This document shows, piece by piece, positions 17,591-27,206 of a stretch of DNA of 32,139 nucleotides (position 1 is the stretch's first letter; each line of letters opens with the position of its first letter). Source of the DNA: Gammaproteobacteria bacterium (GTDB taxonomy: Bacteria > Pseudomonadota > Gammaproteobacteria > JAJPIJ01); NCBI GenBank assembly GCA_022072255.1, contig JAJVHZ010000095.1, positions 1-32,139 on the forward strand. The letters run 5' to 3'. Position numbers and translations under genes: made by a program. Under the pieces are notes generated by a model that saw only the letters and a program-made list of their open reading frames with translations, did not search any database and had not been told where the DNA came from.

Positions 17591-20500
17591 ATGTCCGTTA
17601 CTGGCTTTGTCAGCGAATTTTTGTCTTTCCTCGAACAGCAGGAGGCGCGTCTGCTCTCCTGGGGCTTTTACAACGTTTCGTTCGGAATCTCCGAAATTGA
17701 AGACTTGCTGGAGCAGGAGGCGCCGGACTCTCTCCTCGAAGCCTGGCAGGAGTTGCAGAACGGAGGCTGGACAATAGACCTGCTGGTGAGTGAGATGGAG
17801 TCCAGCAATCTGCTCTACCGGGTTGCTCCCGGCGAGGAGGTTTATCGAACGAGATTTGCCGAGGGAGTACGGCTGCTAGCGCGGCTGCGTCAGATGTTCA
17901 GACCGCAGGATTGGGCTACCGGCCCGAAGCTTGTTTCTGACATCAAACTCCATCTCGCCCCCAGACGTTACCCGCGCCGGGATCAGTCGGCAGCGGACTG
18001 CTGGAAGGATTTAGAGGAGATTTGCTGGCGGCGTGAACTGCAACGGACTGCATTCGATGCGCTGACAATGGGAAAAGACTCTCAGCCGCTGAATTTCTCC
18101 CGATTCCAACGCCAAGCGTTCAAAAACATTCTTAGTCGTTACCGAGGCAGAGGCTCAACTGGCTCGGTCATTAGCGCGGGAACGGGAGCGGGCAAGACAA
18201 AGGCCTTTTACATCCCTGCATTCCTGGGCGTGATGGCCGAACTCTCGCCGAGGCATTCGCTGCAGCAGTCAGCATTTACAAAAATCATTGCCATTTATCC
18301 TCGGAACGTTCTGCTGGCCGATCAACTCCGCGAGGCCCTCTCTGAGGCTTCGAAGCTGCGCCCTGTGATTGAGCATTTCAGGCTGCGCCCGCTTACCTTC
18401 GGAGCCTTGTTGGGCACGACAGCTGAAGAGCGATGGTTCAATCCTAACGGCGATGGCAAGTATGAAGCTGAGCGGCGGAACTGGAAGCGAGTTGGCAATG
18501 GCTTTGTCGTGCCCTTCGTCAAATCCCCGATTGACCCGAGTCAGGACCTCGTCTGGCGCGATGAGGACAGGCAGCACGGCCTGACCGCCCTTTATCGAGC
18601 GGACGGCTCGGCTCAGGAGCCGGACGTCCCCGACGGCACGTTAGCTCTCACACGTGAGCAGCTCAAAACCAATCCACCGGACATACTTTTCCTCTCGGCG
18701 GAAATGCTTAACCGCGAGATGGGTAATCCTGAATGGGCGCGCACATTTGGCATTGGCATGCGCGAACGAGCGCCGCGCCTCCTATTGCTCGATGAGGTAC
18801 ATGCCTACGAGGGAATCCACGGCGCACAGGTCGCATGGGTGTTGCGCCGGTGGCGATACTGGAGCGGCGCGCGCGATCTTCATGTGGTAGGACTTTCGGC
18901 TACGCTGAAAGAAGCGCCGAAGCATCTCGGATTGGTAACAGGCATCCCTGCCACCTCGATCCAGGAGTTCACTCCGGCCGACAGCGATCTGACAATGGAG
19001 GGGATGGAATATAACCTTGCCATCAAAGGAGACCCGGCTTCCGGCGGCAGCCTGCTCGCCACCTCCATTCAAAGCGCCATGCTGCTCACGCGTTTGTTGA
19101 CGCCGAGAAACCTGCCGCCGGCGCGCCGCGCGGGCGATGCAATCACGTCGTCGGCCTTTTACGGGCGCAAGGTCTTCGGTTTCACGGACAACCTGGACGG
19201 CCTGAATCGCTGGTACTCGGATATGAACGATGCTGAGAGTAACAAGTGGCTGGCTAGGTTGCGTCTGCACCCGCAACAACGCCAGCCTGCGGCCAACCTC
19301 CCGGCTGCGATCATCCGCCGGATGGACGAGGAAGGGCAGATCTGGGAACTGCCCAGACGCTTAGGGTATAACCTGAACCAACCGCTGGTCGTTTCCCGAT
19401 GTAGCTCTCAGGACCCCGGTGCAAACGTGGGTTCGGACTTAATAGTGGCGAGCGCCAGTCTGGAAGTCGGATTCGATGATCCGGAAGTCGGGATCGTTCT
19501 ACATCACAAACGCCCCGTCTCAATCTCATCCTTCATTCAGCGAAAGGGACGCGCCGGGCGCCGTGTCGGCACGCGGCCATGGACAGTAGTCGTGCTTTCT
19601 GATTACGGCGGCGACCGCTGGGCCTTCCAGAATGCGGAGCGCCTGTTCCAACCGGAAATTGAGACGATTTTTCTACCTATCACGAATCCCTATGTTCTGC
19701 GCATTCAGGCGACATACTTTCTGGTAGACTGGCTTGGTCACCGGATTGCGAATGGCAGCCCATTCAATTACCTGTCGCGGAGCCAGCCGGGGAATGCCGC
19801 GCGCAGAGCCATTGAGATACTCAAAGACTTCATCAATCTTGGCGCCGAATGGCGCAAATTCAGGAACGATTTCGCTCGCGCTTTTGGTCGGCCATATGGC
19901 GCCGGCGGGAGAAAATTCAGTGATGCGGAACTCGACGCGATTTTTTGGCAGTCGCCGCGCCCCGTGCTCCGCCACGCCGTGCCAACTCTTTTACGGAAAC
20001 TGGAAGCAGGTTGGCGTTGCGCCAACCCTCAATTGAGCGGACAGACTGAGGATCGAGGCGCGAATCGCCCGCTCCCGCAATTCCTGCCGCAAGCCACATT
20101 CGCCGAACTCGGTGGTTCCGACGTACGACTCAGCTTTTCTGACCAAGCCGGCAAGGATGATGAATACCTGAACGTATCGCGCGCGCTCTTTGAGGCCTGT
20201 CCGGGGCGCGTTTCCAAGCGTTATGCCACCCGTGTCGGGGAGGAGGGCTACTGGCTTGCCTTCTCGGAGCAGTTGCTGCAACGCGTTGGTGACTCAGCCG
20301 CACCCATTAGCGCGCTCTTTCCGGACCGCCTCTTCCTTGAAAACACTGATGGCGTCGCCATCTACCAGCCGCAGGCAATTGAATTACGGCATCGGCCTAA
20401 CCAGGTGCTGGATACCAGCAACGCTTCCTGGAACTGGCAGAGCCGTATTCAAGCACTCACGCCCGGCTCCAGACTTGCTATTTTCGCAGGCGGGCCGTGG

Positions 20501-22177
20501 AGCGATGTAGTGAGCCATTGTGAAGTCCACCTTCATCGCGACCAATCCGGCATCAGCGTTTTGCGTCACGCCCGCTCGTGTGACTACGAGTTACGCCTCC
20601 AGCGCGGGATATCCAGCCGGGGCAGGCTGACGCTGGCTGCGAGCGACGATGGTGGTACCGTCGTGCCGGAGGCGGTCGGGTTTCAACTCAACGTGGACGG
20701 TATTGCCCTACACCTGAAGCGCGAACACCTTCAGAACGTGGTAGACGATGAAGCCTCTCGCCGGTCCCGCTTTCGCCCGGATTACTTTCTGGATCGGGTC
20801 AGAGCTTCTGAAGTTCTGAGAGAGCGAATGAGCATTTTTCTTGCGGATTGGCTATGGCAAACCAGCATGGCTATGCTGGCGGCGACGGCGCTACGGCAAC
20901 AGTGTTCGCTGGAAGAGGCGCAACAGAGGTTGACCGGGTTGCGGGAGCAGGCGGCCAGGCGCGTACTCGATACGATCTTCCAATTTCAGGGCATTGATCA
21001 GCAGGGCGATCCGCGACTGAAAGACAGGATTCTCGACCAGTGGCGTGATCCCATTATGTTGGGTGAAATGGAGACTCTGGAAATGACACTCTGGGCAAGC
21101 CCGGATGCCGGTTATCAGGAATGGGTGCGACGACGCTACGTTGCCTCGCTGGCGCAGGCATTTCGCGCAGCGGCGGTTAGCCGATTGAATGAGGTTTCGG
21201 AAGATGACCTCATGGTGGACGTCGTATGGACAGCAGAAGGCGACGCGGAAATTTACCTGACCGAAACGAGTTCCGGCGGGCTGGGGCAAATTGAAATGAT
21301 CGTTCATGAGCTGAAGCAATCACCCGAAGCTTTCCTCGAGGGCTTGCGCCACGCCCTCTCTTTTTGCCCCAGGCATTTCATTGCTGACAATTTGTTAGCA
21401 GTGTTGAGGCTAGTCAATTCCGCGACGGAGCAAGGAAGTCAACTGAGCGGTGCTTTTGCTCAGGTGCGCGCAGCACAAGGATTCCAGGCACAGGACGAGG
21501 CACGGCGCAGGCTCCGAGCTACGCTCGAAGAGATCGGGTTGGCCTCCTCGCGCGCGGTAGTGGTGGCGTTAGTTACCAAACTCCTGCGCGCAGGAAGCTC
21601 GCCGCGCACCGACGTTATTCTTCACTTGCTCAACCGCGCCTGGCGGCGGCGCGAGGAAAGGCTCGGCCTCTCTATTGATCCGCGCGTGTTCGCTTACCTG
21701 TGCGTGCAATACCCACCCGCGCAGCGACGACTGAGGCAACTTTTCAGAGAAGTCAGTGGCGGAGAGGATCCGGATGATGCGCAACTCTACGCCGTACTTC
21801 AGCAGTTTCTCCTGCCCGGCTGCGAGGATAGTTGTCCTGTATGCCTCGATCAGTCACACCGCTATCACGATTTTGGCCGCCCGTCGCGTTCGCTGGCAAC
21901 AGACCAACTCAAGTTCAGAATACATGAGGTAACGGTAAACGAGCACCCCGACGACTGGCTTGACCTCGTGCGACAGCGGCTGTTGAGTGATTCCGATTTG
22001 CAAGTCGTCGTCGACAGTTCGCGGCTTGCGGCCGTAGCCAGGGAAATACAGGGATTGCTCGCTGAAGAGTTGGAAGCAGGATTCCTGTTGCGCCCGGCTT
22101 CGATTGCCGGCGTCAGGCGTGAAGGCGCTGACTGGAAAATACACCTTCAGCTCAAGGGGGTGAACTATGGCGCTTGA
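17591..22177 (+). CDS. dpdJ: DpdJ: very large SF2 helicase of the Dpd system
   Basis: 1528-residue DExH helicase. Motifs in order: SRFQRQAF (Q-like), Walker A GTGAGKT (about 198-204), DEVH (401-404) in LLLDEVHAYEGIHGAQV, GLSATLKEAPKHLG, ASASLEVGFDDPEVGIVLHH, and motif VI QRKGRAGRRVG (about 649-659). The segment after the helicase core is long. Near the C-terminus CEDSCPVCL (about 1411-1419) followed by H/D residues resembles the zinc site of DUF1998-type helicase C-terminal domains (MrfA, DrmB). This suggests kinship with helicases of DISARM-like systems, by inference. The dpdJ end overlaps dpdK by 11 bases. All motor motifs are intact. Confidence 0.87.
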   Translation: MSVTGFVSEFLSFLEQQEARLLSWGFYNVSFGISEIEDLLEQEAPDSLLEAWQELQNGGWTIDLLVSEMESSNLLYRVAPGEEVYRTRFAEGVRLLARLRQMFRPQDWATGPKLVSDIKLHLAPRRYPRRDQSAADCWKDLEEICWRRELQRTAFDALTMGKDSQPLNFSRFQRQAFKNILSRYRGRGSTGSVISAGTGAGKTKAFYIPAFLGVMAELSPRHSLQQSAFTKIIAIYPRNVLLADQLREALSEASKLRPVIEHFRLRPLTFGALLGTTAEERWFNPNGDGKYEAERRNWKRVGNGFVVPFVKSPIDPSQDLVWRDEDRQHGLTALYRADGSAQEPDVPDGTLALTREQLKTNPPDILFLSAEMLNREMGNPEWARTFGIGMRERAPRLLLLDEVHAYEGIHGAQVAWVLRRWRYWSGARDLHVVGLSATLKEAPKHLGLVTGIPATSIQEFTPADSDLTMEGMEYNLAIKGDPASGGSLLATSIQSAMLLTRLLTPRNLPPARRAGDAITSSAFYGRKVFGFTDNLDGLNRWYSDMNDAESNKWLARLRLHPQQRQPAANLPAAIIRRMDEEGQIWELPRRLGYNLNQPLVVSRCSSQDPGANVGSDLIVASASLEVGFDDPEVGIVLHHKRPVSISSFIQRKGRAGRRVGTRPWTVVVLSDYGGDRWAFQNAERLFQPEIETIFLPITNPYVLRIQATYFLVDWLGHRIANGSPFNYLSRSQPGNAARRAIEILKDFINLGAEWRKFRNDFARAFGRPYGAGGRKFSDAELDAIFWQSPRPVLRHAVPTLLRKLEAGWRCANPQLSGQTEDRGANRPLPQFLPQATFAELGGSDVRLSFSDQAGKDDEYLNVSRALFEACPGRVSKRYATRVGEEGYWLAFSEQLLQRVGDSAAPISALFPDRLFLENTDGVAIYQPQAIELRHRPNQVLDTSNASWNWQSRIQALTPGSRLAIFAGGPWSDVVSHCEVHLHRDQSGISVLRHARSCDYELRLQRGISSRGRLTLAASDDGGTVVPEAVGFQLNVDGIALHLKREHLQNVVDDEASRRSRFRPDYFLDRVRASEVLRERMSIFLADWLWQTSMAMLAATALRQQCSLEEAQQRLTGLREQAARRVLDTIFQFQGIDQQGDPRLKDRILDQWRDPIMLGEMETLEMTLWASPDAGYQEWVRRRYVASLAQAFRAAAVSRLNEVSEDDLMVDVVWTAEGDAEIYLTETSSGGLGQIEMIVHELKQSPEAFLEGLRHALSFCPRHFIADNLLAVLRLVNSATEQGSQLSGAFAQVRAAQGFQAQDEARRRLRATLEEIGLASSRAVVVALVTKLLRAGSSPRTDVILHLLNRAWRRREERLGLSIDPRVFAYLCVQYPPAQRRLRQLFREVSGGEDPDDAQLYAVLQQFLLPGCEDSCPVCLDQSHRYHDFGRPSRSLATDQLKFRIHEVTVNEHPDDWLDLVRQRLLSDSDLQVVVDSSRLAAVAREIQGLLAEELEAGFLLRPASIAGVRREGADWKIHLQLKGVNYGA

Positions 22178-22721
22178 GCAGGAGTTCCGCCAGGCGAGCC
22201 GTGATGTATGGTCGCACGGCAGCGGGCAGCAGTTGCGTGACCTGCTGGCTTCATCTCTGAGCACCCTGCTGCTGCTCGAAGGAGAGAAGCACGCATATTT
22301 TTCCAGCCCCTGGGTCTCCGACTTCGTCCTCTTCGAAAATCATTTCGGCCAGTTCAGCGCGCTCTTTCCTGAATTCGGCGATCAGACCGAAATCCGATTC
22401 AGCGATTACCTAGTCTGTTTGGCGAAAAAACTTCCGGTGAGGATCATCACGACCAGCAGCGAGGTCTCTGCCAGTTTTCGTAGTCACCTGGAACTTCGTT
22501 CTTCCGCGCCTATCCAGGTGCGAACCGCGCCGGACGAGTATCACGAGAAAGGCATTCTCGCGCCGTCCTTCTACATCGAGGGATCGATGAATATCACTTA
22601 CAGCGGGGTTTACGTCAGAGGGGAAAAAGTGACCTATCACTCGGCCGGAAATCCGCAGGGAGCAAGCAAAATTTCCGCCGCTTACCTGGAGTATGACCGC
22701 CGTTGGAGCATCCTGAAATAA
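22167..22721 (+). CDS. dpdK: DpdK: phospholipase D-fold protein of the Dpd system
   Basis: 184 residues with a single PLD half-site: His126-x-Lys128 (YHEKG) and Gly139-Ser140-x-Asn142 (EGSMN). One half-site is normal for PLD-fold nucleases that work as dimers (Nuc, BfiI). The aspartate usually found five residues after the lysine is replaced, with Pro133 there. The earlier segment HAYFSSPWVSDF matches the first strand of the PLD fold. The start overlaps the dpdJ stop by 11 bases, so it is translationally coupled. This is the most nuclease-like protein of the standard Dpd set and the natural candidate for cleaving DNA that lacks 7-deazaguanine, but no such activity can be read from sequence alone. 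Confidence 0.82.
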   Translation: MALEQEFRQASRDVWSHGSGQQLRDLLASSLSTLLLLEGEKHAYFSSPWVSDFVLFENHFGQFSALFPEFGDQTEIRFSDYLVCLAKKLPVRIITTSSEVSASFRSHLELRSSAPIQVRTAPDEYHEKGILAPSFYIEGSMNITYSGVYVRGEKVTYHSAGNPQGASKISAAYLEYDRRWSILK

Positions 22722-22732
22722 AGAGTCTGTCT

Positions 22733-24931
22733 ATGCTCACACCAGATCAAATCACCTTGCTGCGCCGGTTACAAGGCAATTGGCCGAAGGACCTCCAACT
22801 AACGTTTGATGAGCAGAACAGACCGGATATTGCCGAGCATCCACTGGCCGGCGAACTACTGGCGCTGAGCCGCAGTGAGCGCGCGTCACTTCCATTTTTC
22901 ACCCCCAACCGCCCAGACCGCATCATCTGGCTGACGATTGCGCCCAATGCAGAAGAGCTGCAGTCGGCGATGGCGGACCTGCGCGCATGGCTGTTGCCCA
23001 GTTTCGGCTGGGAAGATGAGCCGCCAATCGTCGCACCGGGAGAATCTTCAGGCCCGTTGAGCGAAGTGCTGCGCGCGCTTTCGCCAGCAGGTTATTTCCG
23101 CTGGTGGACGATGCGGACTGAATTCAGCCGCGCGGTCGGCAAACTTCGCGCGCTGCGCGACCTCGAGCAGAGTCGCCCGGCGCACGCCCACGCACGGCCT
23201 CCCTCACTCTTCGATTTGCGGCAGCAATACGATGTGGCGTTGCTGACGGGCGATGTTGAGGCGGCGCAGGAGGCGATTGACGGCATCAACCTTCATCAAC
23301 TCGATACGGCGGCCAACACGTGCTTTATGCAGTTGCGCCTCTGGGACCATTTCCGGGAGTACGAACGCATCGTCACTCACCCGCAACTTGCAGAATTGGT
23401 TCGGTTGCGCATGCCGCACAGCATCCGTCTGGCCGTCATACGCGGCTTCCACGCGCACTTTCTTGCGCCGCTGGAAGAGCGCGAGGAGGTCCAATCTGCC
23501 GCGAGCGTCTACGCTGAACGTGTTAACGACTCCTTGACAGGGTTACTCGAACTTTGCCGCCCCTCGGACGGGATTGAGGCCAGGCGATGCATCGGCTATA
23601 AAGCCTGGCTTTTGCAGGATGGAAATCAGGCAAGACAGTTGCGCGAGGATTTTCAAGACGAAGTGCTCGATCAACTCCTTGCGCCGCTCACCTTGCCCGA
23701 AACTCTCCAGCCTTCAATTCTGGACTATTTTTACAACGCCCTCCGGCGCGGCGACTGGAGAGCCGTTCAGGAGGCCGGGCAGCAATTGCTGCTCGAAAAG
23801 GTCGAGGGAGAAGTTGGTGTCGGGCGGGAGCATTTGCAGGGCGTCTTGCGCCTCAGCCTGGAATTCCACGCTAATCCCGGCCTTTGTGAATTGCTTGGAA
23901 AATCCCCGCTGCCATCCGCGCCTGTACCGGTTCTGGTCGTTCCGCAAACGTGGCCGGAGTTTGTAGCACGGATCAAAGAAAAAGAATGGTCGGGCGCAGA
24001 CCGCTTCTTGACTCTGGATAACAGACCCTCACTCGGCGATTTAAGTCTGCCTGAACTGAGCCAGGTGATCGAAGTTTTGGAAGAGTTGCTGACCGACCCT
24101 GACATCCACCGTGATCAGACTGGTCACCAGTTGGCGCTCGGCAGCCTGCCAGTCATCATCAAAGACTTCCTCCTGGATCCTGAATTCCCGCGCCCATACC
24201 TCAGCAATGTGTATCGCCAACTGCTTCAACTCTGGTGTGGACAGAAGCGTGGCTCGGCTTCACCGCCTGACGCCAATCTCGTGTTGACATTGGCAGAGGC
24301 AGTATTGCGGCTCGACAGCACATCTGAGCGCGAAGTAGCGGAGGTAATCCGCGACTGGTGGGCGGCGCGCAGAGCGCGCGTTATGTTGCCGTTCCTCTTA
24401 AGTGGGCTGGATATCCTTTCAGAATTGACCCCTGAAAGGATTGTCACCGAAAGTCTGTGGGTGGATGGCGCGGCTCTCATCCGCCTTGACCCGCTTGCCT
24501 TTTCCCTCGGAGAGCGACAATTGTGGCGTGTTATCGGCAGCCGCATCGGACTTGATGAGAGTACGATCGATGATTTTCTCGGCATTGAATCAGCGGTTGA
24601 GAATGAAGAGCCTGACCCTCTGGCGGAAGCCGGTTTGAAGAAGGTGGCCATTGTTTCGCTGCGCGAAGAGGCGGCACACGCGGCTGCGGCGCTGATCGGG
24701 CAGCGGTCAAAAGCGCAGGTGCTGGTGGTGAGCGAAACGCACGCCGGCGTCCAGACCGCAAGCGCCAAGACCGCGGACGTTATCCTTTTTGTATGGGCCA
24801 GCAGCACTCACGCTGTTTATCGCGCCTTCGACGGAGTGCGAGAGAAATTGTCATACGTTCAAGGCAAGGGGGCAGCCAGTATCGTACTCGCTCTCGAACG
24901 TTGGGTGATAAAACAGCAAGAATCCACGTGA
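22733..24931 (+). CDS. dpdD: DpdD: Dpd system protein of unknown function
   Basis: 732 residues from ATG 22733. An in-frame TTG at 22703 inside dpdK would add ten residues, but the ATG 11 bases after the dpdK stop is favoured. The body is leucine-rich and helical, with TPR-like stretches (for example residues 150-330). The last 100 residues look like a small alpha/beta domain (KVAIVSLREEAAHAAAALIG..., ADVILFVWASSTHAVYRAFD..., YVQGKGAASIVLALERW) resembling sensor or DUF2325-like Rossmann domains. That comparison is my impression only. It is the last gene of the restriction operon and converges on the endonuclease gene with only 29 bases between stops. The name follows size and its place beside dpdK. 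Confidence 0.72.
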   Translation: MLTPDQITLLRRLQGNWPKDLQLTFDEQNRPDIAEHPLAGELLALSRSERASLPFFTPNRPDRIIWLTIAPNAEELQSAMADLRAWLLPSFGWEDEPPIVAPGESSGPLSEVLRALSPAGYFRWWTMRTEFSRAVGKLRALRDLEQSRPAHAHARPPSLFDLRQQYDVALLTGDVEAAQEAIDGINLHQLDTAANTCFMQLRLWDHFREYERIVTHPQLAELVRLRMPHSIRLAVIRGFHAHFLAPLEEREEVQSAASVYAERVNDSLTGLLELCRPSDGIEARRCIGYKAWLLQDGNQARQLREDFQDEVLDQLLAPLTLPETLQPSILDYFYNALRRGDWRAVQEAGQQLLLEKVEGEVGVGREHLQGVLRLSLEFHANPGLCELLGKSPLPSAPVPVLVVPQTWPEFVARIKEKEWSGADRFLTLDNRPSLGDLSLPELSQVIEVLEELLTDPDIHRDQTGHQLALGSLPVIIKDFLLDPEFPRPYLSNVYRQLLQLWCGQKRGSASPPDANLVLTLAEAVLRLDSTSEREVAEVIRDWWAARRARVMLPFLLSGLDILSELTPERIVTESLWVDGAALIRLDPLAFSLGERQLWRVIGSRIGLDESTIDDFLGIESAVENEEPDPLAEAGLKKVAIVSLREEAAHAAAALIGQRSKAQVLVVSETHAGVQTASAKTADVILFVWASSTHAVYRAFDGVREKLSYVQGKGAASIVLALERWVIKQQEST

Positions 24932-24960
24932 CGCTTCGCGCACTCCGGTTGATGCGATTG

Positions 24961-25944
24961 TTAGACCGCGTCCTCTTGGAATAGCAGAAGCTGCCGGCTG
25001 CTTGGTATTTTTCCTGAAAAGTATTCGACGAAATCAGGGAAGTCTGCCTCAACTATTCGCATCCAAGGACGATCTGGTAATAAAGGATCAAGCATCCGGT
25101 TAAGCTTTCCTCTGTCGATAAGTTTGATAATCATTCCACATTCACTAGCTCGACCTATAGCTTCATAAGCTCGGTATGTGAAGTGGTCAGCCGTAGAAAC
25201 GACAATTCCATAACTGGAATTTTCAAGCAGCATTGTGCCAAGGAGATTGCGGACAGTACTTATCCCTTCTGCGGAAGAAGGTTTTTCCCTGCGCTTTACT
25301 TGAATCAGCCATTTCTGTTTAGCAGAGTCTATAAAAAGAACATCAATACCTCCATCATCAGGCTTCCCCACATGAACTACTTCCGAATCACCATAATTCG
25401 TTTTGAATATATCAGCGACTAGCTTTTCAAGTCGGCGAGGATCAATCGTATGCCAAAGCATAGGGCTTCTTCTGATGTATTGAGTAAATTCTTCTAAACA
25501 ACCTTCAGGTAACGTTTCGTCAAACGCTAGAACTTTTGATATATGACTTCGATAGTCATGGTCAAAAAGGATGCCTCTGTCTCCGATTTCGCTTCTCAAG
25601 TAATGCCAGCGCCAGTACATACAATTAGAGCAGTGTTCCAGGCAGCCTAAAAGGCTATTAGGCTCTTCAAGCAGTCCAAGCTTGTCAAAGTCCTCCTCCA
25701 TTGTTTTTATGTGCTTTATCAATTTGAGTGAGGCTTTACAATAAGGACAAACTGTACTTACTAAGGGGAATTCGATTGCAGGCTCGTCGCTGCGGATAAA
25801 TCTATTTATACTCTGTTTGAAATGATTTCGGAATAACCGAGGGCTTGCAGGGTCAAATACAAGTCCGCCAGTGGGCACTTGGTAGGCCCGAATTGATAAC
25901 TGGTCGTAATATGCCGAAGCCAAATTGTCACCTGATTCAAGCAT
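24961..25944 (-). CDS. Mrr-type restriction endonuclease with N-terminal zinc ribbon
   Basis: 327 residues. The C-terminal half carries an Mrr_cat-like PD-(D/E)XK nuclease: Glu173 in RRLEKLVADIF, Asp201 in DDGGIDV, Gln215-Val-Lys217 in LIQVKRRE, then GIVVSTADHFT. All catalytic positions look intact. The middle holds a zinc ribbon, Cys66/69 with Cys105/108 and Trp/Tyr residues. Mrr-family enzymes cut DNA, often in response to base modification. It is the last gene of the - strand operon, 40 bases after the second dpdB, with no clear ribosome site. Base use is markedly AT-richer than its neighbours: by hand count 23 G+C of 60 at 25081-25140 and at 25501-25560, against 32 of 60 at 24181-24240 in dpdD. 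That points to recent acquisition. It is not part of the standard dpdA-K set. Confidence 0.82.
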   Translation of the reverse strand: MLESGDNLASAYYDQLSIRAYQVPTGGLVFDPASPRLFRNHFKQSINRFIRSDEPAIEFPLVSTVCPYCKASLKLIKHIKTMEEDFDKLGLLEEPNSLLGCLEHCSNCMYWRWHYLRSEIGDRGILFDHDYRSHISKVLAFDETLPEGCLEEFTQYIRRSPMLWHTIDPRRLEKLVADIFKTNYGDSEVVHVGKPDDGGIDVLFIDSAKQKWLIQVKRREKPSSAEGISTVRNLLGTMLLENSSYGIVVSTADHFTYRAYEAIGRASECGMIIKLIDRGKLNRMLDPLLPDRPWMRIVEADFPDFVEYFSGKIPSSRQLLLFQEDAV

Positions 25945-25984
25945 GATTAAAGTGAATCATAGCTGTCTAACTATTGCAAATAAT

Positions 25985-27175
25985 TTATTGATCCACGCTG
26001 TCATGAAACAAGGCGGGTTGCGAATTGACTTCTTTCTTCACCCCTCTACTCTCCTGATTCCAGACCAAGCTCTTATATTGCACCAGCAGGTAATTTGAGA
26101 GCAGTTGGATATCCTTGGACGTATTTTGAATCTCGTTCCACTTGCGTTGGCAGCCGGGGCCGAAGTTCCAGTAGCCGTCAGTCCACCGGCAGAGTTCCCG
26201 CAACGGTTCAAGGTCAGCGGCGAATTGATTTTCGGTTGGAATAGTCATTCGGCGATGGCGCTCAGCTATGGCATCCATCAGAAACCCTAAGCTGATGATT
26301 CCCGCTCCATGAACCAATCGGGAGCGGCGCGGCGGCAAGCCCCACGCCTGATCGAACACCTTCCTGACTGCCCCCCAGAAGTTCCGCAGTACATTCATAA
26401 TACTGTCTACGTCACCAGGGCCGTCCGGCGTGTAACGAAAGCGATAGAGAACTCCGTCGCTCAGGCTGTTCTCCAGCATCTTGAGAATGGAATTGTCCTT
26501 GATATCTCCCAGCGGCGCGGTCGGAGTCTGGATACGCCCTTTGAGCGGAGAGTCTTCTTCGTGGTTGAGCAGGTCAAGCAGGTAAGCAGGGAAACGACGG
26601 CGCTCGAGCAGGCTCGGCAGCGCGGCTTCGGTGTTCGGGAGCAGTTCGTAAATCAGCCCCTTCGGCAAGGGTTTGGTGGAGTTGACCAGAATAAATTGCT
26701 CCGTCTGCTCACGGACTTCGCTGGTGATGAACGCGGTAACGCAAATCGGGAACGATTCAATTTCAGCGTCGCGAATTGCGGCCAGACGCTGCTGGCCGTC
26801 CACGATGAAGCCCGGCTTGTCTTCGGCTGCAAGGCTGGTGTCAACCGGAATGACAAGAGAACCGACTCTCGTGTAAGAGGGCGAGGCGGCAAAGTCTGCG
26901 GATGGCTCAAATCGGACGCTGGTGTCGAAGGCAACTACGACGGCGTTGGGAACCATCGGGGACTCGCTTTCGAGATAATTCCTGATCTCCGCTATGTGGG
27001 AAAGCACCTCCGGGCGCTGATACCCGCTCAGGCCTTTTCCATCCTCTCGACGGATGCGAGAGATGGTTGCGAAGGAGGAGATCAGCTTGCCATCGATGGC
27101 AAAACTGTAGAGCAGACGATCCCCTCCCTGCCTTACTTCGATTGCCGGCACTCTTAACTCAGTCAGACCTAACAT
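25985..27175 (-). CDS. dpdB: DpdB-like DGQHR-domain protein, copy 1 (downstream of dpdA)
   Basis: 396 residues of the DndB/DpdB DGQHR family. The signature is FIVDGQQRLAAIRD (Asp126-Arg130), with GYQRPEV (51-57) before it and LVNSTKPLPKGLIYELLP after it. DpdB helps DpdA insert preQ0 into DNA. This protein is a clear paralogue of the other DGQHR gene in the same operon: the signature falls at the same residue numbers and the same blocks recur in the same order. It starts 32 bases after dpdA, with AGGGGGA ahead of the ATG. Which of the two is the true functional DpdB cannot be told from sequence; a regulatory role like that of DndB is another possibility. Confidence 0.78.
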   Translation of the reverse strand: MLGLTELRVPAIEVRQGGDRLLYSFAIDGKLISSFATISRIRREDGKGLSGYQRPEVLSHIAEIRNYLESESPMVPNAVVVAFDTSVRFEPSADFAASPSYTRVGSLVIPVDTSLAAEDKPGFIVDGQQRLAAIRDAEIESFPICVTAFITSEVREQTEQFILVNSTKPLPKGLIYELLPNTEAALPSLLERRRFPAYLLDLLNHEEDSPLKGRIQTPTAPLGDIKDNSILKMLENSLSDGVLYRFRYTPDGPGDVDSIMNVLRNFWGAVRKVFDQAWGLPPRRSRLVHGAGIISLGFLMDAIAERHRRMTIPTENQFAADLEPLRELCRWTDGYWNFGPGCQRKWNEIQNTSKDIQLLSNYLLVQYKSLVWNQESRGVKKEVNSQPALFHDSVDQ

Positions 27176-27206
27176 CAGATTCCCCCTATCGGTTACTCGA
27201 TGATGA

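Noticed and set aside
26309-27157. 282-codon + strand ORF opposite the second dpdB gene
   Set aside because: Antisense shadow of a well-supported gene, with low-complexity arginine-rich translation and no domain.
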